From NCBI GenBank assembly GCA_021789935.1, contig JAJYIR010000012.1, forward strand, positions 1-64,000: a stretch of 64,000 bases of DNA, written 5' to 3'. Each line of letters opens with the position of its first letter. Position 1 is the stretch's first letter. This document shows, piece after piece, positions 26,803 to 36,900 of the stretch. This stretch comes from Nitrospirota bacterium (GTDB taxonomy: Bacteria; Nitrospirota; Thermodesulfovibrionia; Thermodesulfovibrionales; JdFR-88). Both the position numbers and the translations under genes were made by a program. A model generated the notes under the pieces. The model was not told the DNA's origin and did not search any database. It was given only the letters and a program-made list of their open reading frames with translations.

Positions 26803-27270
26803 ATGACCAGCGCGCCGGAAAAAATAAAGAGTGTGCTTGGGGAGCAGATAAAGGAGTATAAAAATCTGCTCGCCCTGTTGAGGATGGAGAGGAAGCACCT
26901 CATCGACTTCGACCAGGAAGGAGTTGAGGACCTCGCCAAACAAAAAGACACCGCGGTGCTCAAGTTGCGGCTCCTCGAACAGGAGAGGCTCCGGCTTATG
27001 GAAGAGTTTTCACGCGTCAGCGGGCGCAGGGACGGCATGAGTCTGCAGGATGTCTCAAGCATGACCGGCGATGGCAGTTTCCTCGATATCCGCCGCCAGT
27101 TGATATCTCTGCTGCAGGGTATACAGGAACTGAACGAGTTCAACCGGATATTAATAGACAGGTCGCTGCAATATATCGGGGATTCTATCGATTTCCTGGG
27201 AAAAGCCGGCGCCAGGACAGGCCGCGTTGACGGCAGGACCAAGGGCCTGGTGGTATCGAGGCAGATCTGA
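26803..27270 (+). CDS. flgN: Hook-filament junction chaperone FlgN
   Basis: FlgN-type chaperones escort FlgK and FlgL to the export gate. The 155-residue protein is almost entirely helical, with heptad-like patterns such as LLALLRMERKHLIDFDQEGVE and IQELNEFNRILIDRSLQYI. It has no membrane segment. The assignment rests on this pattern and on its place between flgM and flgK. Its stop overlaps the flgK start by one base. Confidence 0.85.
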   Translation: MTSAPEKIKSVLGEQIKEYKNLLALLRMERKHLIDFDQEGVEDLAKQKDTAVLKLRLLEQERLRLMEEFSRVSGRRDGMSLQDVSSMTGDGSFLDIRRQLISLLQGIQELNEFNRILIDRSLQYIGDSIDFLGKAGARTGRVDGRTKGLVVSRQI

Positions 27271-28892
27271 TGAGCGGGCTGAATGACATCCTGAATATCG
27301 CGCAATCGGGCCTGTTTGCAAGCCAGACAGCCTTAAACACGACAAGCAATAATATCTCCAACGTAAACACGCCGGGTTATTCCGTTGAAACCACACAGCT
27401 TGAACCCGTTGATTATATCGATTTAAGCGGCAGCTCTGGCAGCCCGGGGGGCGTAACCGTTGCCGGGATACAAAGACAGAACAATTCTTTTCTTCAGGCC
27501 CAGATATATCAGGCGCAGCAGAACATGAGCGGCGCGGACTCTTCCAGTAATACGCTGGGACAGGTCGAGCAGGCATTCAATGAGACCGGGCAAACCGGGC
27601 TGTCGACGTACTTCAGTAATTTTGTGAATGATTGGCAGCAAGTCGCGTCGAACCCGTCCGATTCCGCCGGCAGGACCGCCCTTTTGGGAGACGCTCAAAC
27701 GCTGGTTTCCGCGGCCAAGGACACTCAAGGCGCCATCCAGGACGCCGTAAAACAGGCAAACGATGCGATTTCCGGCACTGTGAAGACGGTAAACTCCCTG
27801 GCCGCGAACATCGCACAGCTTAACAATCAGATTGCCGAAGCCCAGGGGGACACTACGGGCGGCCTGAGCCAGCTGCTGGATGAACGCGATAACCTCATGA
27901 ACCAGCTTTCCCAGTCCATCAGTTTCAACTTCTATACGGACAACACCGGCCAGGTGACCATTATAAGCGGAATGCAGAACCTGGTCAGCGGAAGCCAGGC
28001 CAACACGCTTTCCGCCCAGCAGGATGCCAATGGCGATTACCAGCTTTATCTTGCCGGGACGAATATCACCTCGGATGTTACGGGAGGTTCCATGGGCGGG
28101 GTCATATCCGCCAGGAACGCCGCTGAGACGCAGGGGCTATTGCCTCTAAACCGGTTCGTGGCGGCCCTTACCCAGCAGGTAAACATAACCCAGGAACAGG
28201 GCTACGGGCTTGACGGCAGCACAGGAAACTCTTTTTTCAGTCCGCTAACTCTTGCCACAAGCGCCGATTCCAGCGCCTCTATAGCGGCTTCGGTCACTAA
28301 CGAAAGCCAGCTTACCCTGGACCAATACAATATAAAAATAGACGGAAGCGGGAACTATAACGTTTATGACACCCAGACTGGCTCGCTTGTGACATCCGGT
28401 ACATATACATCGGGCGGGGCAATCAATTTTGAAGGCATACAGGCCACTATAACCGGGGCGCCCGCCGCCGGAGATACCTTTACGATTGACCCGCTTAAAA
28501 ACGCGGTAAGCGGTTTCCAGGTGGCCCTCACGGACGGCAGCCAGGTGGCAGCCGCATCTTCATCATCCGGGGTGCCCGGGGACAACTCAAATGCTCTCGC
28601 CATGTTGAACACGCTGAACAACACGCAGGTTTCCGGCCTCGGCGGGCAGACCCTTATGGGTTATTATCAGGGCATCGTTTCTACCACCGGGACCGCAAGC
28701 GCATCCGCCTCTGACAGCCAGACTTTCGAGAGCAACCTTCTGGCCCAGTTAAACCAGCAGCGAGACTCCATATCCGGGGTCTCTATTGATGAGGAGTCCG
28801 TAAATCTCATAAAATACCAGCAGGCGTACCAGGCTGCGGCGAAGGTCGTAGAAACGACGAGTCAACTTTTTCAGACCCTGATGAGCATATGA
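27270..28892 (+). CDS. flgK: Hook-filament junction protein FlgK
   Basis: FlgK is the first junction protein between hook and filament. The 540-residue sequence starts SGLNDILNIAQSGLFASQTA, has NNISNVNTPGYSVE near the N-terminus, and ends with the conserved D0 helix VNLIKYQQAYQAAAKVVETT. The middle is Ser/Thr/Gly-rich and variable, as in the family. It is coupled to flgN and followed after 13 bases by flgL. Confidence 0.96.
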   Translation: MSGLNDILNIAQSGLFASQTALNTTSNNISNVNTPGYSVETTQLEPVDYIDLSGSSGSPGGVTVAGIQRQNNSFLQAQIYQAQQNMSGADSSSNTLGQVEQAFNETGQTGLSTYFSNFVNDWQQVASNPSDSAGRTALLGDAQTLVSAAKDTQGAIQDAVKQANDAISGTVKTVNSLAANIAQLNNQIAEAQGDTTGGLSQLLDERDNLMNQLSQSISFNFYTDNTGQVTIISGMQNLVSGSQANTLSAQQDANGDYQLYLAGTNITSDVTGGSMGGVISARNAAETQGLLPLNRFVAALTQQVNITQEQGYGLDGSTGNSFFSPLTLATSADSSASIAASVTNESQLTLDQYNIKIDGSGNYNVYDTQTGSLVTSGTYTSGGAINFEGIQATITGAPAAGDTFTIDPLKNAVSGFQVALTDGSQVAAASSSSGVPGDNSNALAMLNTLNNTQVSGLGGQTLMGYYQGIVSTTGTASASASDSQTFESNLLAQLNQQRDSISGVSIDEESVNLIKYQQAYQAAAKVVETTSQLFQTLMSI

Positions 28893-28905
28893 GAGGTATG
28901 AACAC

Positions 28906-29913
28906 ATGAGAGTCAGTTCTTTTTCGATCTACAACCAGGTCTCCAGCTCCCTGGACCAGGACATGTCCACCATAACCCAGCTTGAAAACCAGCTTTCCTC
29001 CGGAAAGAAGTTCAGCAAGAACTCCGATGATGTAACCGGCGTCATAAGCGCCATGGACTATAACCTGGACCTGAACCAGGACAGCCGTTACTTAAGCAAC
29101 ATCGACAGCGCAAATGCCCTCATGGGCGATGAGGCGACCGCAATGTCTTCTACAATGGATGCGCTCAACAACGCCAAGGAGATCGCGCTTGAGGGAGTAA
29201 GCGGCACAACAAACAGCCAGGATATGGCGGCGTTGGCCCAGCAGGTGTACCAGATAAGGGACGAACTGCTTGGATACGCGAACACGAAGACCGCGGACGG
29301 CTCAAGCGTGTTTGCCGGTTATCAGACGCAAACTGACGCATTCAACAATTCTACTTATGCATACCAGGGGGATTCCGGAATCGTAAACGCGAAGATATCG
29401 AATTCCCAGCTTATGCCGGTGAACGTGACAGGAAGTGACGCCTTCTCTTTTACCCTTTCAGCCCCAGTGACCGTCACGCAGGCAGACGGTTCGTCTTTTA
29501 CCTATACGCAGGGCAGCGGCACCACTATAAACGTCCAGATAACGGACAGTAGCAATAATGTCGTGGACAGCTTCAGCTTCTCCAACTTCATGCAGCTTAC
29601 CAACCTGCTGGGAAATGCGCTTAATAGCGGCGACACCAGGAGGGTCAGCGCGCTGATGACCCCGCTTGACGACGCCGTCAACCAGGCCGCAAGCGTAAGC
29701 TCAGAAATAGGCTCGAGGCAAGACAGGCTTACCAACCAGCAAAGCTCCATCCAACAGGACCAGGCCAACACTCAAGTCCTCCTTTCGGGCGTTCAGGACG
29801 ACGATTTGGCTCAAACCGCAACCCAGTTGGCAAAGTATCAGGCGGCCATGCAGGCCCTGGAACAATCAACGGCAAATATATCCTCTCAGACCCTGCTTGA
29901 TTTTCTGAAGTGA
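28906..29913 (+). CDS. flgL: Hook-filament junction protein FlgL
   Basis: FlgL is the second junction protein and is flagellin-like at both ends. The 335-residue sequence begins MRVSSFSIYNQVSSSLDQDM, contains LENQLSSGKKFSKNSDDVTG, and ends with a helix rich in Gln and Ala. Length is normal. A weak hairpin (GCCCC...GGGGC) and a GAGAATTCTC palindrome lie in the 105 bases before csrA; neither is convincing as a terminator. Confidence 0.94.
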   Translation: MRVSSFSIYNQVSSSLDQDMSTITQLENQLSSGKKFSKNSDDVTGVISAMDYNLDLNQDSRYLSNIDSANALMGDEATAMSSTMDALNNAKEIALEGVSGTTNSQDMAALAQQVYQIRDELLGYANTKTADGSSVFAGYQTQTDAFNNSTYAYQGDSGIVNAKISNSQLMPVNVTGSDAFSFTLSAPVTVTQADGSSFTYTQGSGTTINVQITDSSNNVVDSFSFSNFMQLTNLLGNALNSGDTRRVSALMTPLDDAVNQAASVSSEIGSRQDRLTNQQSSIQQDQANTQVLLSGVQDDDLAQTATQLAKYQAAMQALEQSTANISSQTLLDFLK

Positions 29914-30018
29914 TTATCCAATAAAATATAGCCAGGTCCCCTTTTTTTGAATGCCCCCGTCAGAAAGAGGAGCGGGGCAGGGGAGAATTCTCAGAAAGTC
30001 TTTTGAAAGGCGGGCAGG

Positions 30019-30258
30019 ATGCTTGTATTGACGAGAAAATCCGGGGAGGCCGTAAGGATAGGGGAAGACATCACCGTTACTGTGGTCGAGGTCAGGGAGG
30101 GGCAGGTCCGGCTGGGTATCAATGCGCCGCAGGGCATCAGGATATATCGCGAGGAGGTCTATGAACGGATAGTCAAGGACAACCTCGTGTCCTCCTCCAT
30201 CTCCATTGACGAGTTCAGTAAAATAAGAGAGGCGGTGAAAGGTGAAGATAAAATTTAA
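30019..30258 (+). CDS. csrA: Translational regulator CsrA
   Basis: CsrA is an RNA-binding dimer that recognises GGA in hairpin loops and blocks ribosome binding. The 79-residue protein starts MLVLTRKSGEAVRIGEDI and has the RNA-contact segment IRIYREEVYERI. The longer C-terminus is typical of FliW-dependent CsrA types. It overlaps fliW by 17 bases, so the pair is made together. The likely target is the flagellin leader at 40.55-40.66 kb. Confidence 0.97.
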   Translation: MLVLTRKSGEAVRIGEDITVTVVEVREGQVRLGINAPQGIRIYREEVYERIVKDNLVSSSISIDEFSKIREAVKGEDKI

Positions 30259-30631
30259 GACCTCCCGTTTTGGAGACCTGGAGGTTGAAGACTCCAGGGT
30301 AATAGATTTTCCGCATGGGATACCCGGGTTTTCCTCCCTTAAGCGGTATGTCCTTATGGACTACAAGGACACCCCTTTAAAATGGCTCCAGTCTGTGGAT
30401 GACCCGCATGTGGCCTTCATTGTTGCGTCACCCGAGACCGTGACAACCGGATATCAGGTAAATGTGGACGAACCGGCCAGGCGTTCCCTGGCCCTTGCGC
30501 GGGAGGAGGACCTTGCCGTGCTTCTTATCCTCAGGGTGCAGACAGGCAAGGTGATTGCCAACCTGAAGGCCCCTCTGCTTTTAAACTCATCATTGATGAG
30601 AGGCATTCAGTTCCTGCCTGAGAGGCTTTAA
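30242..30631 (+). CDS. fliW: Flagellar assembly factor FliW
   Basis: FliW binds CsrA and flagellin. When cytoplasmic flagellin is low, FliW is freed, binds CsrA and relieves repression of flagellin translation. The 129-residue protein has the family pattern RFGDLEVEDSRVIDFPHGIPGF and VASPETVTTGYQVNV. Start is GTG at 30242, inside the csrA 3' end. Normal length. Confidence 0.95.
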   Translation: MKIKFKTSRFGDLEVEDSRVIDFPHGIPGFSSLKRYVLMDYKDTPLKWLQSVDDPHVAFIVASPETVTTGYQVNVDEPARRSLALAREEDLAVLLILRVQTGKVIANLKAPLLLNSSLMRGIQFLPERL

Positions 30632-30660
30632 AAGAGTCTGGGGAAAAAACCTTTTTTTGA

Positions 30661-30694
30661 TGGATGCCCTATTAAGGTCCCGCGGCATGACGAA
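30661..30694 (+). repeat. REP-like repeat copy
   Basis: This 34-base unit begins TGGATGCCC and ends GCATGACGA. It aligns without gaps to 50282-50315 inside the MITE-like element, with about 26 of 34 positions identical. The arms ATGCC and GGCAT can pair. Its 14-base part GTCCCGCGGCATGA (30677-30690) recurs exactly at 40451-40464. Confidence 0.6.
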
Positions 30695-30846
30695 TAAAGA
30701 CAAAATCTGTAAAAATTAAAAATACTATTTATGAGAAGCGTCAAAAGACCGTCAGGACCGATCTTCCATGCGCCTTTTTTGCCATTCTCTTCCGTCAAAT
30801 CCCCTGTATTAAGCCCCCTTATCATTAAAATTAAATCTCTTTTTGT

Positions 30847-30862
30847 TGGCATAGTAATTGCT
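30847..30862 (+). promoter_or_regulatory. Sigma-54 promoter of the giant glycosyltransferase operon
   Basis: TGGCATA-GTAA-TTGCT is a full match to the conserved positions of sigma-54 promoters. Transcription should start near 30873. It places the two giant genes in the same promoter class as flgF and fliL. Confidence 0.82.
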
Positions 30863-30938
30863 TTTTAAGACTGCATTGAAGTAATTGACGGATGTTTGAC
30901 ATCCGCGTTAAGGCGGGTTTTGAGACAAAAGGGGGAAA

Positions 30939-33900
30939 ATGCTGGACTATTTGACGAATGGCAAAGCGGTCGTTACGATTGTCGAGCCTCCGGGGTATCC
31001 TCACAGCGCTGCATTCCGGGAGATTGCCGAGACCGTTTATTACGGGCTTAAGGCGCAAATAAAAAAAATCGGGGTAAACAACTTTCTTGATGACGGTTTG
31101 AACATTATTTTTGGGGCACATCTGCTTACCCCGAAGCAGATGAACTCTCTGCCCGAATGCTCGGTGATATACAACCTTGAACAGGTAGATCCCTCTTCCA
31201 TGTGGAAGGGGATAAAACCCCTGCTCGGACGCTTTCCGGTCTGGGATTACAGCCTTCGCAACATAGAGGCGTTCAGATCCATGGGGTATGGGGGTGCCGT
31301 TTTCCATGTGCCTGTCGGGCACCGTCCGGAGATGACGCGCATCCAGCCTGCTCCCGTTCAGGATATAGATGTTCTTTTTTATGGCTCCATAAACGAACGC
31401 AGGGAAAAAATACTGGCGGCGTTAAGGCGCCAGGGACTCCGGGTGGAGGCGCTTTTCGGCGTTTACGGCGCGGCGCGCGATGCCCGCATCTCAAGGGCAA
31501 AAGTGGTCCTCAATCTCCATTTTTACGAGTCCAGCATATTTGAGCTGGTGAGGGTCTCCTATCTGCTTTCAAACGGGAAGGCCGTAGTTGCCGAATGCAA
31601 TGAGAATACGGAAATAGACCGGGACATTGAGGGAGCGTTCATCTCTGCCCGCTATGACCGGCTTGTCCACGAATGCAAAGCTCTTGTTAAGGATGGCGAA
31701 AGAAGAAAGGCGCTTGAAACCTCTGCCCTGAAGAGGTTTTCCGCCAGGGATGAGGACGTTTATCTGGATGCGGGCCTGGCGTGGGCAAATTCTTTCCTGG
31801 AAAAGAAGATGAAAAGCGGAGGCCGCGGTTTTTCCCTTTCTTCGACCGAAGATGCGCCAAAACGTATGAATCTGGGTAGCGGCAAGGATTTTCGACCTGA
31901 ATTTCTTAACGTGGACTGGAATGATTACTGGTGCCCCGATATAATCCTGAACCTGAATGAGCCAATCCCGTTCGGTAAGGCGCTGCCCTCCACCCGGTTC
32001 GGAGATCTGGTTCTCGAGGAAAACAGTTTTGACGAGATCATGGCAAATGATCTTTTTGAGCACATACGAGAGCTTCAGGCCCTGATGACGTCGTGCCTTA
32101 AACTGCTCAAGGATGGGGGAGAGCTGAAACTGAAAGTCCCTTACGACTTAAGCTATGGCGCATGGCAGGACCCCACTCATATCCGGGCTTTCAATGAGAA
32201 GAGCTGGCTTTATTACACGGATTGGTTCTGGTATATGGGCTGGACGGACGCAAGGTTCGATCTGGCCTCCATGAAATTAAATCTGAGCGATTATGGGAAC
32301 ACATTGCGGGAAAAGATGCCGGATGAGTCCCTGGTGCGGCAGCCGCGGGCGGTTGACAATATGGAGGTCGTATTGCGCAAACGCCCATTGACACCCCAGG
32401 AGCTCGATTTTGAAAAAGAACAAAACAAAGGCATCAAACCTTACGTGTTGGCTGAAGGGAAGAAGGCTGCCGCTGATTCCCATGGCGGACCAGGGGCCAG
32501 CTTTTCCGGCCATAGTGAAGAAAAAATATCCGCTGGTTCAGACGTCCCCGATGCGGCTTCAGTAGAGAATGAGTTTTTTGTTGAGAGGAAGGAGGCCGCC
32601 GGCACGAACGGGCTCGTCTCTATTGTGCTCCCGGTGCCGGACCGGCTGAAAGAGATACAGAAGTGCCTTCAAAACATTGAGAAGCATACCCCTGAACAGC
32701 ATGAGATAATCCTGGCCGCCCATGGATTAGGGAGCGGTGCCGCAAGGTGGATAAAAAAGCAGGCGGAAGCCAATCCCGGATACAAAATCGTTGAAACAAG
32801 CGGGGCCGGCTTTGCGACCATGTGCAATGAGGGCGTCAGGGCATCATCGGGCGGGTACATAGTTTTTCTGGACAGCGGCGTGGAAGTGACCGAGGGCTGG
32901 CTTGCCGGGATGCTTGCCTGCATGGAAAATATTGAGGGCGGCCCCGCAGAGGATGTCATTGGCGGCCCCCCCATAGTGGGCCCGATGTGCAACGTTGCGG
33001 AAGGGTTTCAGAAAGCCGGCTGGTTGGAGGCAACAAAGACGGGTGGAGGCGAAAAGAAGGGCAGCTCTGGCTGGCAGGAGTACGCGCCGGCCTTCAGGGC
33101 CGATAATCTGCACCGCCGGGTCCCCGCGCAGAGACTGGACGATTTTTGCATAATGGCCGGCCGCACGTTATTTAAGAAAACCGGTTTTTTTGATGAGGCA
33201 TTAGTGTCCCGGCCCTATGCCGTGCTGGATTTCATTCAGCGCGCGGTGCTCGGAGGCTCAAGGTGCTTCATAGCTGCAGATACGCTTGTTTACAGGGACC
33301 CGCAGGAGGCTGAAAAAGGATCGCAAGAGGAAAAAGACGACGGCAGAAAAGCCTTCGATGAGAAATGGAGTCCCATGGATCCTCAAAGCCCGGAGGCGAA
33401 AAAGCTGGGAGCTATAAGACTTTTTGAATCCGGAGTGCAGGCGGACCACATGGGCGACCTTGGAAAGGCGGTGGAGAACTTTGTCGAGGCCATAAAGAAT
33501 TCCCCCATGGATAATTCGCCGTTCGTTAAGGGGCTTTATTACCGGTTCGCGCGTATGCTCATCCGGGGCGGGGAGTTCAGGCACGCGCTGGAAGTCCTCT
33601 CGAAGTTGCCAGAGGGGCCCGGTACAGGGACGGCTGAACCGGACTTTTTTGACCCGGTGCTTGATAAAAAAGAGGCCGCAGGGCTTGAACTTGCGGGATA
33701 TTGCAGAGACGGCCTTGGAGAATCTTTGGAAGCGGATGAACTCGCCCGAGGCGCGCTTAAGCTGCACGGGGGGGCGGGGGCCCTTAACCTGATGGGCCTT
33801 ATTGAGTTCAAAAAAAATTCGCCGGCAAACGCCGCTTCATATTTTGAGGAGGCGATAAAGGCCGATGCTGGTTACGGCGAGGCGTATGCCAATCTCGGTG

Positions 33901-36900
33901 CGCTCAGATGGACGGAAGGCAGGAAGGAAGAGGCGTTTGGTTTTTTTGAAAAGGCTTTTGTCCTGTCCCCCGCTGCGGAAGATATAATCACCAACTATTA
34001 CAGCGCTCTTACCGAGATGTGTTCCGTTAAAAAGGACATTCTGGACAAGGCCATACCGATCGTAAAACAGGCCATCGTCTTTTATCCGGCAAAAAAACGT
34101 TTAAGGCATATTCTAGCGGAGTTTTACTTCAGGAGCGGCCGAAACAGGGATGCGCTCGAAGTGCTTGAAGATGGCTTTTTGTCCTTCGGGGTTGATGATG
34201 AATCGCTTTCCATCGCTCTGAAGATAAGAGACCTGCTTGGGCCGGAAGATATCGTTCCCGGCGACGGCAAGGGCGAAAAAACTCTGTCCATCTGCATGAT
34301 AGTAAAAAACGAGGAAAAAAACATCGTGCGCACTCTCCTGAATCTGAGGCCGCTTGCGGACGAACTGATAGTTGTGGATACGGGCTCTTCCGACCGAACG
34401 AAGGATATCTCCAGGGCGCTTGGGGCACGGGTCTTTGATTTCGACTGGACGGGAGATTTCTCGGCCGCGAGGAACTTCTCCATCTCAATGGCAAGGGGCG
34501 GCTGGATATTGGTGATGGACGCGGATGAGGTCATATCCCCGTCAGACCGCAAGGAGCTGAGGGCGCTTATCAGGGGCCACAGGCAGGCCTATGGCATCAC
34601 AACAAGAAATTACGTCCTTTCTCCGGGCGCCTGGGGATGGACGGAAAACGATGGCGCATATCCGGAGCAGGCCGGAACGGGCTGGATACCCAGCACGAAG
34701 GCAAGGCTCTTTCCCAACGATGAGAAGATACGTTTCAGAAACCCCGTGCACGAACTGGTGGAGGTCTCGCTTGAGGAAGCCGGCATAAAAGTTGTGCTCT
34801 CGGGAATACCAATTCACCATTATGGGAAACTGGTCGCGGGCAAGGTTAAGGAAAAAGGCACCGATTATTACGAGATGGGCAAGGCGAAGCTTTCCGGCAA
34901 GGGCAGTGATGATTTTAAGGCGGCCATGGAACTTGCAGTACAGGCGGGAGAGCTTGGCAGGTGGGAAGAATGTCTCGAAAACTGGAGGAAGGTCTCAGAC
35001 ATCAGACCCGGTTACAAGGCGGCGTACCTGGGGATGGCGGACGCATTGTGGGGGCTCGGCCGCTATGAAGAGGCCATGCAGGCCATAGACAAGGGTTTCG
35101 AGTCGCCGCTTGACCGGATGGAGACAAGTCATTTATATGCGCGCTGCCAGGTATTGTCAGGCAAGGCTGAGGCCGCGGTCTCATTGCTTGAAAAAAGCAG
35201 GAGCAAGCACCCCATGGTCCTGTCCACACTGGCCCTGGCGTATCTTTGCACAGGCAGGAAGGAAAGGGCAAAAGAGCTTGCAAAACAGGCTGGCCGGGTC
35301 CTGAATATGTCCGCCCTGTTTGCCAATTATGCCAAGAAATTGATAGAAACAGGCAGGCCGGATTATGCGGCCCCGATTATTGAATATCTGACGGGAAAAA
35401 AGATCGCGGACCCCGCAATGCTGGCCCACGGTTATCTTAAGGAAGCGAGTTCAGGCAACCCGGAACTTGCCCTGTCCGGCGGACCGGACCAAAAAGATGA
35501 AAAAAATCCGGTTTCTTTGTGCAAGGACCCTTCTGCCTCCGCCGGAAATGTGGTCCCCGGCGGAAGTCCTCAAAAAGGCAATATTTTGATAATAGACCCG
35601 CGTTTGCCTTGGTTTGACAAAACATCGGGGTCATTAAGGCTCTTTTCCATCCTGCGGCTTCTGAGAAAACAGGACTATCATGTTACGTACATTGCGCGCG
35701 ACGGCATGGACCAGGATGATTACACAAGGGTGTTACAAAAGATGGGAATTGAGGTCTATGCCACAGATCCGCAAAAGTTGCGCCAAATCGGGGTGGGAAT
35801 ACAGGGCAAGAATTTTCCCGATATCGATTTAAAGCGAATACTGACCGAACGGTCTTATGACATAGCAATATTGTCCTTTTATGATGTCGCGCTTCAATAT
35901 CTGCCTGAAATACGGGCACATTCCCCAAAAACAAAGATACTGATAGACACTGTTGACATCCATTTTGTCCGGGAACAGAGAATGGCCCAATTAAACAACA
36001 GTAAAAAATTGCTGGAAAAGGCGAAGGAGACAAAGGACAAGGAACTGAGTATTTACGGCAAGGCCGACGCCGTTATAACGGTCACCGAAAATGACTGGGA
36101 ACATATAAAGGGTTATCTCCCATCGGTTGCGCACTATGTAATACCAAATATCCATGCCTCCGATAACGGCCCTGTGGAATTGAATGATCGGGCCGGCCTG
36201 GCATTTGTGGGGAATTTCAATCATTTGCCAAATGTAGACGCTGTAAGTTATTTCCTGCGCGAGATATTCCCAAAGGTCAGGGAAAAGCTGCCGGATATAA
36301 CATTAACGATTATTGGACCATACCTCCCAAAAGATATTGTCTCTCTGAAGAGCGACGATATTATTGTGGCGGGCTATGTGCCGAAAACTGAACCATACCT
36401 GAAGAAGGCCAGGGTCTCCATCGCCCCGCTTAGATACGGCGCAGGCATGAAGGGGAAGATAGGGGAGGCAATGGCGCACGGGGTGCCCGTGGTCACAACT
36501 TCCGTTGGCGCCGAGGGCATGGGCCTCACTCACGGCGCAACGGCCATGATAGCGGATTCGCCTGAAAGTTTCACGGAGTGCATTGTTAAATTGTGCTCCG
36601 ATGACCGGCTCTGGCACAAAATATCGGCCGATTCAAAGAAATTTATAGCGCAGAACTACTCGTTTGAAAAAGTTGGCGCGCAATTGGCCCACATGTTGAG
36701 AAATGTGACAGGTGAAGGACGGACGTCTCCCGGGGCAGGCGTGGACATTGCGCGGGCGGGGGGCAATGTGCTTGTGCTTGGCATATATCTGGCTGACCAG
36801 ATGAACAACGTTGATGAGATCGTAAGACAGTTCAATGCGCCAGGCAAATGGCGTGTGGTCCAGAAATGGGCGGCGATAGGGGAGAGAAGGGTTAATGGAC

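Larger units (their letters stand above)
30632..30938 (+). other. Intergenic region before the giant glycosyltransferase genes
   Basis: No gene is supported. It contains a short repeat copy (30661-30694) and a sigma-54 promoter (30847-30862), followed by a leader of about 65 bases to the ATG at 30939. No terminator after fliW is convincing. Confidence 0.6.

Noticed and set aside
29914-30018. Terminator after flgL
   Set aside because: The GCCCC/GGGGC pairing has a long loop and no following T-run.
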